From assembly GCA_027886185.1 (NCBI GenBank), contig WOAB01000098.1, positions 992,001-1,056,000 on the forward strand: 64,000 nucleotides of DNA, in the 5' to 3' direction. Origin of the DNA: Rheum nobile (taxonomy: Eukaryota > Streptophyta > Magnoliopsida > Caryophyllales > Polygonaceae). Every line of letters begins with the position of its first letter. Position 1 is the stretch's first letter. This document shows, one piece after another, positions 46,350 to 58,393 of this stretch. The notes beneath the pieces were generated by a model. It ran no database searches. It had not been told where the DNA came from and was given only the letters and a program-made list of their open reading frames with translations. The position numbers were made by a program, and so were the translations under genes.

Positions 46350-46644
46350 GGTATCGTCTCCGGCTTTCGCTAGGTCAGAGAAAGAGATGAGAGGTTGAAG
46401 AAGCGGTTTTTTGAAAAGAATGAAAAAGAGAACCAGGAATAAAAATGAAGGTGAATATTCAAAATCTTTTAGGGATAGAAAATCCCTAAAATGATGTGAA
46501 CAAAATCCAATTACGTGTGGTGCCTACCACACTACCAAAAAGCACCTTTTAAAAATTAATCATGACCCTGAATTTACTTCTAATCTAAGGGCTGTAATTT
46601 GTACTATCGTTTCACCCTAAATCCCTGTTTCACCAGAACCAAAG

Positions 46645-48562
46645 TCTATATATATATATATATTAAACTTCTTCCTTTTCGAGCCATTAGAACGTTTCCG
46701 GACTAACAAATTATGTGTCATTTTGTGGTTATTTTCAATTATTTTTACATTATAATTTTAAATTTCAAAAGTTAAACGTGATACTTTAATATTTGATTTA
46801 ACTAATTTTGAAGTCTTAACAAATTTTATTATGGACCCCAACTAAACTGATATATGAATCTTAACATATACACTTTATATACACGTAGAGTCCGTTTCGG
46901 GTGCGAAATATGCTTACCGTGCGAAGTGCGAAACAGTCGCGTCGTTCGCGTTCATAAATTGACACCACATGTTCATTATCTGGGCGGTAATGTTCATTAT
47001 CTAGGGGGTAATATTCAAGGGACGATACAGTTAAAAAAAAAGGGGGAAAGAGTGAATAGTGATGCGGTGGCATAACCGTAAATACAGCGAACTTTTTTTT
47101 TTCGGTCAACAATTTTTATTTATTTATTGTTTCTGATCGTTCTGGAATAGACAATTATTGACGTTCACATATAAGTACTACATGTTCATTTTATGTGCCG
47201 TAAAAGTTCACATATAACATGATCATGTTCCAATACATGTCTTTGAACATTCAGTGCTTATTTGTGAACGTGAATGTACAAATAAATGAACATTTAGTGC
47301 TTATTTGTGAACCTTCTATATAGGCTATTCCAGAATGATTAGGGGACGAAAACGAAAAAAAAATGATAGTATGAAATGTGTTTCACTTTGGATTCATTCA
47401 AATTCCGTACAACGACTTAAATTGAATTTAATAGACGATTGAATCATAGAAAATTTATATATGATCAAATTTTAACGACCTCTTATTTTTAGAAAAATGA
47501 TAGTATGAAGATATGATAATCAGATTCATCTATATCTGCACAAAAATCTCTATTTTTTTTTTTCAAAATCTACACTCTGATTGTGCTTAACAATCTAAAG
47601 AATCGTACTACTCTTGGAAATCAGATTGACGTACAAAAATGTTTCTTATCCTAAATTTTTTTTGAGATATGATATTGCACAATCTAGGCCTCTATATATT
47701 TAGTTTTTAAAATTTATATAGCAATTCTGCTTAACAACCTAGGTTTTTTCTAGTGTGTGTCATGGGCACACTCTAAGAACTCTTTTTTTGATAATTATTT
47801 GATTAGTCATTAGTTTAATCTTATTTGCTAAGGGTTTATCAATTCTCTATTAGGGAATATTTTGAAGATAAATTTCATATTTAAGTTTGTTACACTAGAA
47901 AAACCGAACAACCTAAAGAATCTTAATTACTACTTTTTAAAAAAATGGATTAATATGCGGAATGGTATTCTTAATATTTTTAGCCACCTAATTACTTATG
48001 GGCCCACATATCAAACGTTTCATTTTGTGGTTAATTCTCACTTTTGATTTATTTTATTTTGTACAAATTTATATAAATTTTAATATGATTACTAACATAT
48101 CTTCAACGACATATGATTTTGTACAATTTGTTAAACCTATAAGATTTAATTATAAGTTACCCATAAAATTTTGTTAAATCTAACAAATCTCAACAGATCA
48201 ATTATGAATACCAAATTTTTATTTTACACGTAATATGAATATCAAATTTTTATTTTACACGTAATATGATCTACTCGAATTCATGTATAGTAATGATTAT
48301 ATTAAAAAATTTGAATTAGTGCATGTATATTTTGTTACTTTGTTTTTTAGCGATATCCTAATTTGGTTACCCATGTACGTGATATCATCTATTCCTATGG
48401 CTGTATATAATCAAATATTTAATCGTTATATTTTAATAGGTTGAATATGATTTTAGGATTGATTAACAATTCATTTCACCCTCTAGAGAGTTAGGCTCAG
48501 GTTGTTGAGGTTTAAATTTTTTATTTTTCTATTTATTATTATTTTTATATTTATTCTATAAC
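46645..48562 (+). mobile_element. Helitron-like unit (5' end at 46645), 3' end unclear
   Basis: The TCTATATATATATATATATT start followed by AAAC, then GAGCCATTAGAACGTTTCCGG and ATTATGTGTCATTTTGTGG, matches the 5' ends at 48563, 50612 and 54828. No hairpin with CTRR end was found before 48562. The section 46950-47345 has repeated TGTTCATTATCT and GTGCTTATTTGTGAAC units and may be a separate MITE. The section 47997-48475 is copy 2 of the Helitron-family repeat. Confidence 0.45.
47997..48475 (+). repeat. Helitron-family repeat, copy 2
   Basis: Direct repeat of 44030-44455 with roughly 85% identity by eye and one internal duplication of TTTTATTTTACACGTAATAT (near 48218 and 48247). Copy 1 lacks that duplication. 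Confidence 0.8.
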
Positions 48563-50611
48563 TCTATATATATATATTAAAGTTGACCCTCTTCAAGCCT
48601 TTAAAAAAAATTCGACCCCACATTAATATATTTTAATTTATTTTGTAAATACATCAATAATTTTAGTAAAATAGAAATACAAAATCATACCAAACTTTAA
48701 AGCGAAATATCTTAATAAAAAATATATAATATTTTAAAATTTTCTGCTTTTTTAAAATATAATTTCAACAAAAAAAACACATTTTCGTAATTCTATATCT
48801 TAACAACCCCTTATTTTCAACAAGTTTTCATTTATTTTATTTTCGTTCTTATACATGGCATTTACACTAATTATTTATAATTAAGTTAATGTATCTGTGA
48901 ATCTACGAACTATGTTTATATTATATACTACTTATCTGTTTACTATAGTTCAAGCAACATTTCATTTTTGTTCAACTATAATTTTCTATATAATAAACAT
49001 AAAAACAATTTAAATAATAAATTTAGGAATTTAAATGTTGGGCTCATTTCTTATAAATATGCATAGTTTTTAATTTTTTGAAAAATAATATTCTTAACAG
49101 CTTTTTGAATCCATTTTTACCCAAAAGCTTCAAATTTAAAATTTCCCCTTTTTATAACTAAACACATCAATAATTTAGAAAAAAAAGATCGCAAATGAAA
49201 TTTTTTTATTTATAAAGATCAACTTAATATCATTTTATATATTTATTTAAATGTTAATAAACTATATAATAAAATATATATTACAAAATTCTAAACAATT
49301 TTAATGGTGTTCTTTTTAATTGTTTTGCTCCTTTAAAAAAAAAATAGGGTATTTGAATTTCAACTTCTTCTAGAATTCGTTTTTTTTAACTATTTATAAT
49401 TTGCATTTCATGAGAATTGTGTGTAGTTAAATTTTTATTTTAGCATTTTTGGACTCCTTCATATTTTCATTTAAGTTAATTCAAACAAGCTTTACGTACC
49501 CTGATGCATTGACCTTCATTAGAAATCTAGCATAATCTATCCACATAATATGATATAGGATTGTGATGAATTTAATGTATTGACATGGTGGTTCTTTTCA
49601 TCCTTCATATTCCTGGGCATACTCATCAATAATTGATAAACCCCGAAACATTGATGTTGATATGCATATTGATCATTCAACCAAATTAATAACTAAAAAT
49701 TTCACACAAAAAACTAACAACAACTGATATTATTTATATATTTTAAATTAATGTACATCGATGGCACTTTTATTATACAAGAAGGGTGATTCGATATCCA
49801 AATAGACATGAAATATCGAATAACCAATAATTAGTAATCACAAAGTGAAAAGAAAAAAAATACTACTGACATTTATATATCAAAAGACGAACCGAAAAGA
49901 ACACTTTGTTGAGTTCACATACCATGTTCCCACCTATGGTTAATAAGTTTTAACATACTAAATAGATATTATTAAAACTATTTGGTACGAATAGATATGT
50001 ATCAATAAATACTATAACTCATAAATTTGTTAACTAATTTGAGATTTTGGATTCCACATGGTTTTTGCCAAATATCTTCAACATCCATGATTTGACATGT
50101 GAATTTAATTTTGATTGTAATCTCAACCCCAAACCACCAAAATGATCCTATGCCCATTTTTTACATACATGTCAATTTATAAAAAATTTCTTTAAATATA
50201 AATACATTAATAATTGAGAAAAATATAAACTGTAAGTCTTACCATAGTTTAAAAAGTATAATATAATTTATTTAGTACAATAATAAATATAATTAGTTAT
50301 TAAATTATTTATACCTTTATTTTTTCATTTTTCAACTGATACGATTGATATTCTATAATTTTAAGATAATGTATATCAGTATGATATATATTAAATATAC
50401 AACCTTAATATACCACCTTTTTTGCTACGGTACACATAATTTATGCTTTACTAATATTGTGACTAATAATTTTTAATATCAAAATTTAAATAAGTTGAAT
50501 ATTTTATGTTAATATTATATATTTTAGTAAAAGTATAAGTTAAATAAAATTTAAATATATAACATGCCTTCAATTCAAAATATTTTGTGCATGGCACGGG
50601 TCTTGTACTAA
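48563..50611 (+). mobile_element. non-autonomous Helitron (about 2.05 kb)
   Basis: The 5' end is TCTATATATATATATTAAAG. The 3' end has GTGC-ATG-GCAC (50587-50597), then GGGTCTTGTA and CTAA at 50608-50611, followed by T. The left arm of the hairpin is weakened. No coding sequence; AT content is extreme. Confidence 0.65.
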
Positions 50612-53600
50612 TCTATATATATATATATATTAAAGAAAATTAATTTAGAGCCACCATATTGATTCCGGCCCCGCAGATCCTACGTGTTATTATGTGGTTA
50701 ATTCACTTTTTTTAATATTAACAATTTTATTTAATTTAAATCACAATATATCACCATAACTAACTTTAAATTTATAAATCATATATACATATACAACTTT
50801 ATTGAATGTTTGTATATAGGAAGGTGATCATTTTTTTATAAAAAAATGAAAATAATAACCTTATATTTATATAACTAATATATAAAAGCTTATATATTTG
50901 AATTTTGACCACTGTATAATCTTATATAACCAATAAACTTATATTTATATCTACACATAACTAATTTTAAATCTATACATCATATATATACAACTTTAGT
51001 CAATATTTATATACATGAATGTGTTAAAAAAATATATAAAAAATACAAACAATAATATGGTGGATTATATATTTGTAATTGGACCACCATATAAACTTAT
51101 ATAACTACTAAACTTATATATATAACTAATATTCTTATCTTTTATCATATCAAATTTTACCTCCCAGCCAAACTTTATTAAATCAAAATATTTTAGATCT
51201 ATATGATGATATATACAACTTTAATATATGATATATATGATATGGGCCATATGGCCCGTATCCACCTCCAAACCAATGTCTGGTATCCACCGCCAAGTGA
51301 TATGGCCCGTAACCACTTTCCCCTTCCACCTCCAAAATCAGTTTTGTCTCCAACCTAATCTCCACCTCCCAAATCTTCTTTCATCTCTGAAGGAAATTTT
51401 AATATCGGTTTTACTCAATTTGGAATCTACTAAGTTAAGATACTCCATCATCCAATGGCCAACATTCAAAGAGTACACATCTTCTCATCAAGCACCTACA
51501 GCCATACACCCTGCAATCTCTCAACCATATGGAAAATTTTGGCGCCATATTGTATATTCCAAACAGATAAGATTTGATTTTAGATATTTTATTTATTTGT
51601 ATTAAATACATATGCATGAAAAATATCTGTATACTCATCCAAGTACATCTATATTAATACGAATTTTTTGGTTGCTGATTTCTGCGATATTTTTGGTTGT
51701 CAATTTTACTGAATTCTGATTTGGTTGTTGATTTTCTGCGATATATATAGATTTGCTGATTTAAAATATATTTGACAAACTGATTTAGTTATTTCTTCCG
51801 TGTATTTGGTTCCTGATTTGTTGATAAACTCATTTGTATATTTAAAATATATTTGTTGATTTGTTAATAAATTGATTTGTTGAGTTGGTGGCTGATTTTT
51901 ATAAACCAATATCTAGGACTTCTTTCTTGATTTCTGAAAAAATAAAAAATCAAGAATCAAGTGGCCGTTTGATTGTTGTTTTAAAATTTGCCGATTTAAA
52001 CTAAATCTGTTAAGCAAATCTTGGCGGTTGATAAATATATATACTCCATTTATATGTTTATATTAACATAAAATGGAATAGATATCTGTGAAGCAAATCT
52101 GCCAACCGTTATTAACAACCTAAAACGCATCTATATATAGAATATTATTTAGGCAATGCATTACGGCAGAAAGCAAAGTTGGATTTTATCAGTGTACACG
52201 TCTCTATTCCCATGGTCAATTTTATTAAATACGTTCACAATATCTAATCACAACTAACTTCAAATATATAAAAACTATATACAACTTTTTTATAAAATTT
52301 GATTTCTACAAATTACACATACAATAAGCTTATAATATATTTCAAAATAATATATGATAGATTTCCTACTAAACTTAGATATAAAATACATCTTATATTC
52401 GTTTATGTAATTAGTAATATTATTTTTATGACTTTGCATATATAATTTATGGGCCAAATCATACAATATATATACAATTTTCAACTCACACTACATGTGT
52501 TTTTATAATTCAACCCACTATATTATATTATTACACATTCATATTTTATTAACAATTTAGTGAAATTTCAAAAAAATGTATCTTAACAAATATAATTTAT
52601 ATAATCTTGAGATTTTCTTCTAAACCTTTCAATTTTAACAACTCATCTTGACAACAATTATATCATATCAGATTTTTAACAAATTTGGTATATTTTCCCA
52701 TTTAACAATTTTTATTTGGTTATAATTTTCTATAAAAAATACATAGTCTCCATTTTCCGATTTTACAATGTTTCTTTGGGCTTATTACTTATCATTTTGC
52801 TAAATATAATTTTCAGTTTTAAAAAATTAAATTGAGTTTGTTAATCACCAAGAAAATATTCACTAGCAAACCGTGAAATATAAATTATAAATTACCAAGA
52901 ATATTTTGTTAAATCAAACAAAAAGTTTAACTAAAAAATTCAGGTAAATCTTTGTCGTAACAAACTTTCAATTTCACATGATTATACATATTATCAAAAG
53001 TAAATTAAAATGTAGTACGTATACAAATTTTAAAAGTTTTTGAATTTGAGATAACTTTACACCGACATAAATCAACCACTACTAATTAATCAATTATTCA
53101 AATAACTTTTTAATGATCGTTTTCTAGAAGTAAGGATATAAACTAAAATCAAAATTTTACAACTTTAGATGGGTCTATTATGTAATTAGAAAACACTAGA
53201 AAAATATGATTTATCTGGATGATTTGTAATGATTTTTTTATATATATTTTTTGAATTATTTCATTTTTTTAAAAGTTCAAATATCAAAGATATCATTAGA
53301 CCAAATCCTTTTTAAATTTTGAATATCCTTAATAAACTGAATAACAAATTTCTAAATTACACTCCCTCTTAATTATTTAAAAAGGAATCATGAATAATTT
53401 GCACGAGGCTATAAATTTTGTGTCTTCGTCTCTTAATACTACGCCCATGCCCATTCGAGATATGTAATTTCTTTCATTTTGTACCTAAGTTGTTAACCAT
53501 CATTTTTTTTGCTTTATTAAGTTCTTTAAAGTTTTAATTTTTTTGTTATTAATTTTATTTGTGTTATAATATATTTTATAACCATTATCTTAAAATCATG

Positions 53601-54707
53601 TGAAACAATCCTATTATTTAAGAAACGTAAGAGTGATGACTATTTTACAAGAGAAAGTAATTTTTTTCATCTTCATTCATCGAACGTAAGTCATTGAAAT
53701 TTGCATCTCATTTTTAAGCCATTCATGAAATATCAAAATTATTTTGTTGTTTTTCCGTTCGTTGGGTCTCATATCCCCTTAAAATCATGAAATATTTATC
53801 ATAGCTTGCTATGATAAATATTGGTTTCGTAACTAATTTTTAGTATATTATTATTTTCATAAATATTAAGAAATAATTGTTTTATATTGTGATTTTTACA
53901 AGTATTGTTGAGGGTGTAACAATAATTTTGGATCCCCATTGTTTACCTATATATATTATCTTGAAAAACATAAATTTTATTTTAATATAATTTATTTTTT
54001 TAAAGATTTACACTGGCGTTATTTATTAACTATACATATATAATTTTAATTTTTATAAATTTAAAATCTTCACCTCACCTTATTTTCACCTGATTTTTAT
54101 CCATGTTTAACCAAAAACTTAATTTCAAGGTATAATATAGTAGTTAAGATTTGAAAATTTGATTATGAATTGTTCAAATATCAAACTAAAAAAACATAAA
54201 AATAAAGATTTTGTTATAATACTTAATATTCAACATAAAGAGAATCATGTTCAAGATTTTGTCAATTTTTTCCTTTAAAATTTTTTCTACTATAATCCAA
54301 ACATGTGTTATACATATTATGAATATTTTTGGCTTTCTTATTCAAAAGATAAAATTACTAATCTAATAGTTTTTGTCTAAACGACGCATTAATTATTTGT
54401 TTGAAATATGTTTAAATTGTTTAAAGACCGTCTATTATATATCCCATGTATAAATAATTTGTAAATCGGGAATAATTTTATCGAGATTTTTAGATTAATA
54501 ATCATTATAATATATCTATATTAACTATTCTCTAAATGAGTCTACATAAATTCATATATATCATAGCATATTATTTCCAATAATCCAGCGAGAATTATAT
54601 TTTTCTAAAAAATATTTTGATATAACATTAATTTAATTCAATCATAAATGTTTTTATTTTATTTTATCAAATTACATTACCCGTACAAGGTACGGGTTCT
54701 ACACTAG
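50612..54707 (+). mobile_element. non-autonomous Helitron (about 4.1 kb)
   Basis: It starts TCTATATATATATATATATT directly after the CTAA of the previous Helitron, so it used that element's A|T junction as its target. It ends with a perfect 8-base hairpin ACCCGTAC-AAG-GTACGGGT (54679-54697), then TCTACA and CTAG (54704-54707), followed by T. This is a textbook Helitron end. No transposase or gene fragment is recognised inside; ORFs at 51183-51605 overlap both strands around a GGGCCATATGGCCC palindrome and are not convincing. The length suggests further nested insertions. Confidence 0.75.
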
Positions 54708-55144
54708 TTACTATATATTAAAGCTCTCACATTTAGAGTCACGGGAGTGTTTTTAGGAAAAAAGTTGTTGAGACATATTATTTGATTTTTATTCAATTTG
54801 TTATTATTCTGAATAATCCACAAAATCTATATATCAATATTAAAGCAATTTGTTTTCAAACCACTAAAACGATTTCGAACCCACATTACTCATGTGTCAA
54901 ATTATGGATATTAACAAAATTTGATGTTAACCAACCAAACATCTAAATCTTAAATCAATATATCTGGCTATCAAATTTGATTTTAACCAACCAAACTTCT
55001 CAATTTAATGTACGGTATTAGTGAGGTTTTTTATTGTTAAATGTAACAATTTCCATTTTATTTAATATTGATTTGTTATTAAAATAACATAAATCATATT
55101 CTCAATATTTTTGTAGCAAATCTCATTTTTAAAAACATGGCAAT
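54708..55144 (+). other. one or two further Helitron 5' ends
   Basis: TACTATATATTAAAGC follows the 54707 end at once, and a second start-like TCTATATATCAATATTAAAGC lies at 54827. Both lead into CGATTTCGAACCCACATTA...GTGTCAAATTATGG-like text, as in the ends at 46645 and 50612. No matching 3' ends were found, so these are truncated. Confidence 0.5.
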
Positions 55145-55880
55145 TGTTTTGGGGCGAAAAGATCAAACTAACCTAAATCGCTTCAAAGAAGGCAACTAGA
55201 CAATAATCAATATTAAACTTATCTAGATAATCCAAATCAACGTAACAATGAAATAAGTAAGATCGACCATATACAAAGTAAGCTTATCTCCTTGGATTGA
55301 AAGGACAATCGGACACAAAGATTGACTAGTCGATCGTCTTAAATATAATGGACTTTGACTGAGAACGATTTTCAATAAGTAGAACAATGGTGGTTTACAA
55401 CTTGTATTAAGTGAGAGCTAATGAGTAAGTGTGTTTTACATCATAATTCATCCCGTACTTATACTAATCACATGTTCGAATCGGTTCAACTGACTCGTCC
55501 GAGATTTTCGGAGCCTTCGTTACGTGTGTTGCTTAAGCCGAGATCTTCTCCAACGTTCATCTGGCGCCAACGTTCACCTCCGCTCGTGCAGTCTTCTAGA
55601 AGAAAACCAACTTCCAATCACTGGGCCGGTCCAATGGGTCATCTAAAAACGGGGCCCAATAATTGCCCTAAATTCGACTAGGCCGGAGGAGATGGTTGAC
55701 AGGACAGTTGGATTTTCTCAATTCCTTTTCCCAGCGTAATCATCCTCTGCCGATTATCTCACAGGGAATCGATGACGTGGTGTTTCCTCATTGGACCATA
55801 GAATTGATCGAAGGCTTGGCAGTTTCTCCTTCTTAAATATGCCGTCACCTCTTTCTTCTTTCACCATCCCCTTTTCAGCA
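55145..55880 (-). other. probable 3' LTR region of the Tat element
   Basis: Composition changes from the AT-rich Helitron zone to a mixed sequence with CGATC- and CGTTC-rich blocks. TG at 55147 is a candidate LTR border. It holds no convincing gene; the 86-residue frame at 55421 has no known features. Confidence 0.35.
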
Positions 55881-55947
55881 AAAGGTGTCATCTTTCAAAG
55901 GTAAAACTTTCAAATTTCTTACCATTTTTCTGGCAGTGAATTCTTCA

Positions 55948-57757
55948 ATGGAGTTTTCACGGTCCAAGAAGATTAGAGTTTCATCTTCTGGCCCCGACGA
56001 GGAGGACATTGTTTTTACCCCCTTAAAACTTTTTAGCCAAAAGGATTCCTTGGCCGAAACCGTAACTCAATCGGAGTTAGACACGATCTTGGAGGTAGGT
56101 CAGTTCGCTAGAACAATCACTCGTCTCCCTCATTCTCATGAGCGCGCCGATTGGCGCCGAGATGGGTGGATTTGCTTCTTTGAATATCCCTTCAAAATTG
56201 GCCATACCTTTCCCTTTTCAAACTTGGTTCGAAACTTTTTGGTTGTCTTGCATCTTGCTCCGAGTCAAGTCATGCCTCATGCATGGTGTCTCCTGAGGGT
56301 AGTTGATCTCCTGGTTTCTGGTGTTAAAATTGACTTCAATTTTGATGCTCTTTGGTATTCTTATTATTTGAGTAGTCGAGGGTCTTCTAGGTTCCAATTA
56401 CGCCTTAGGCAAGGTAGAAAGTTGATTGCCTTGAATCTCCATGTTAACGACCGTGGGTGGAGGTCACGGTTCTTCTTTGTGGAGAAGAAGTCACTTGAGA
56501 GGGGTTTCGACTGTTCCTTCTTGCGGGATGATTGAAGGACATCAGGTGTTGTATTTATCCTTTCAGGTTTTCATTGGACGTCTCTTTAACTATTGATCAC
56601 ATGTGTTTCTTTTCAGTGCCTAATCCGAAAGAAAGGAGGATTATGACTTCACAACGGTAACTCAAGTCTTGCTTTCTCTTTCAGAAGTAGAGAGATCGTT
56701 CAAAAACATCAACTTTCTAACCTCCAGCTCTATTAGCATGGTGACGTCGTCTACTTCTGTTACCAAAGGCACATGTTCGTTCCTACAGGTATGCATATGG
56801 GTGGTTCTTGGATTGTTCGTATGCTTACTCTGTTGTGCTTACCTAACAGTGTCTCGAGGCGAAAGGTCAAGTGCTCGTTTGTCGGGGAAAAGTCTCTTAG
56901 AGCATAAGATTTTGGCTGCTAAGGCATCTACTTCAGCCAAGATCATCTCCCTGGATTCCTCTTCCTCTAAGGCTTTCGGGTCGAAAAGGAAAGTCGTTAT
57001 GGCTGCTGAGCCGCCACTGGACGATCTTAAGGACAAATCTTTGAATGATCTTCTTCACATCCAGGACCCGGTCGCCAAAAAAGTCATAGGCGACTTGCAC
57101 CCGATTGATTGTATCGACGGAGTAGGTGTTTTGGCCTAGAAGGTAAGCTTTGTTGGGTTTCTTCGCAATTTTCTTTTTTCCGCATTGTGTTCTGCTGTCT
57201 AATTTTCTTTTTATTGTTTCCAGTCGTTTCAATACTCCCTGGTGGCCTTCTCGACGGTTCAGGAATTGAGTGACAGAGCCGACAAGCGCATTGCTCAAGC
57301 CGAGACTCAATTTGCCACTGCCAATGGCCGTGTGAAGTCGGCCGAGAGCAAGCTGGATCAAGTGGATAGGAAGTTGAAGGAGGCCCAAACTCGTGTTGCG
57401 GAATTGGAAGGCAATGTCGAGGAAATCCGGATGAAGGATGATCATATGGCTAGTGATGTTAGTGCTTACTACTGCATCAAATCTCACGTTGAGATGATTG
57501 AGGAGTATGTTGTTGGTGATCACACATCTTGGAACTTGGATGATGAGAAGGCTAGTATGGAGCTTCTCTTCTCTAATGGGAACCCTAGTACTAAACTTTT
57601 CAAGATCACCGGCTTGGGGGAAGAGGAGGGACATAAAGATGATGGTGGTCTCGAGACTGGTAAGAGAAGTGCTGAAGACGTACCGGTTGCTTCCCTTTCG
57701 CCAAAGGATCTAACTTTCGCTCCTGGGGATGCTGTCGAAAAATCTGGCGAGTCTTAA
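55948..57757 (+). CDS. antisense ORF of Tat element: Transposase_28-type domain plus coiled coil, spliced
   Basis: The start MEFSRSKKIRVSSSG (55948) leads to a domain with EYPFKIGHTFPFSNLVRNFL, LAPSQVMPHAWCLLRVVDLL and HVNDRGWRSRFFFVEK, ending near 56535. This matches the putative gypsy-type transposon family (Pfam PF04195). Further exon-like pieces lie at 56669-57139 and 57220-57757. Candidate introns are CTACAG|GTATGC...CTAACAG (56788-56848) and AAG|GTAAGC...TTCCAG (about 57142-57223). The last piece has a coiled coil (ADKRIAQAETQFATANGR...KLDQVDRKLKEAQTRVAELE). It is transcribed against pol. Known aORFs of Tat elements combine just these parts; their function is unknown. I see no stop within exon 1, so it may still be translatable. 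Confidence 0.7.
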
Positions 57758-58393
57758 AGTTATTGTCTCTGAATGATGTTTGTCTAACTTTTGTGTCTGT
57801 GTATTTGGCGTGTAGACTGTTTGACCTCTTCTCCCGGTGAATACTATGCCCCATCGTGAGGATGGGATGGACAATGGTTTGGCGACCCGTCTATCATCGC
57901 GGGTCACATATTTATGGATGTTTGCGTTTCTTACATGCCTTTGTTGTGTTTTTGCTTTGTTTTGTAGGCGGACCTCGTCGATCACGTTGCGGTCGAGCCA
58001 AGTGGTGCTGGTCATGTTGACCTATGATTGTAGTTTTGTTTGTGTAAGTATGACATGTCGTGTAATTTCATGGAAGAGTAATGTCTGGACGAGTCGTATA
58101 CCTTTTTTAGGATAGATCTCGTAGAAAATGTACATCGTTTTTGTGTCTCTATTCCCTGTGTACCGATCGATCGTGTAATGTAAGCGCTTTGATGTGTAAG
58201 AGTTTTTATTTATGCAATTGTGATTTTTGTGTTCGAGGCCTCTTGTTTCTCTGCTTAAGATGACTTGAAACACATAAAAAGGTCAAAGGGCGATCGTTGG
58301 GTGTGAGCTCAATGGCCCTCCGATGCTTAAGTCAGTAAAAGGATGTAGATAAATATAATCGACTGGACACAAAGAAAATTCAAGGCAGAAAGT
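57758..58393. other. spacer between antisense ORF and integrase
   Basis: No supported gene. It probably contains the 3' untranslated ends of both convergent transcripts. Confidence 0.5.

Larger units (their letters stand above)
44470..46640. mobile_element. possible TIR element carrying an SDA1 gene fragment (Pack-type)
   Basis: The left end has CCGGTAAAACGAGAG and TGGTAAAACGAAAGT (44471-44507). The right end, in reverse complement, has CTGGTGAAACAGGG and GGGTGAAACGATAGT (about 46600-46635). Paired, doubled inverted motifs of this kind suggest a terminal-inverted-repeat element, possibly a Mutator-like Pack element. I could not find a clean target duplication. Inside are a GATATTCA-rich region and the SDA1 fragment. 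Confidence 0.4.

Noticed and set aside
51183..51605. Overlapping ORFs on both strands around GGGCCATATGGCCC
   Set aside because: The region is inside a Helitron, the palindrome keeps frames open on both strands, and no protein family is recognisable.
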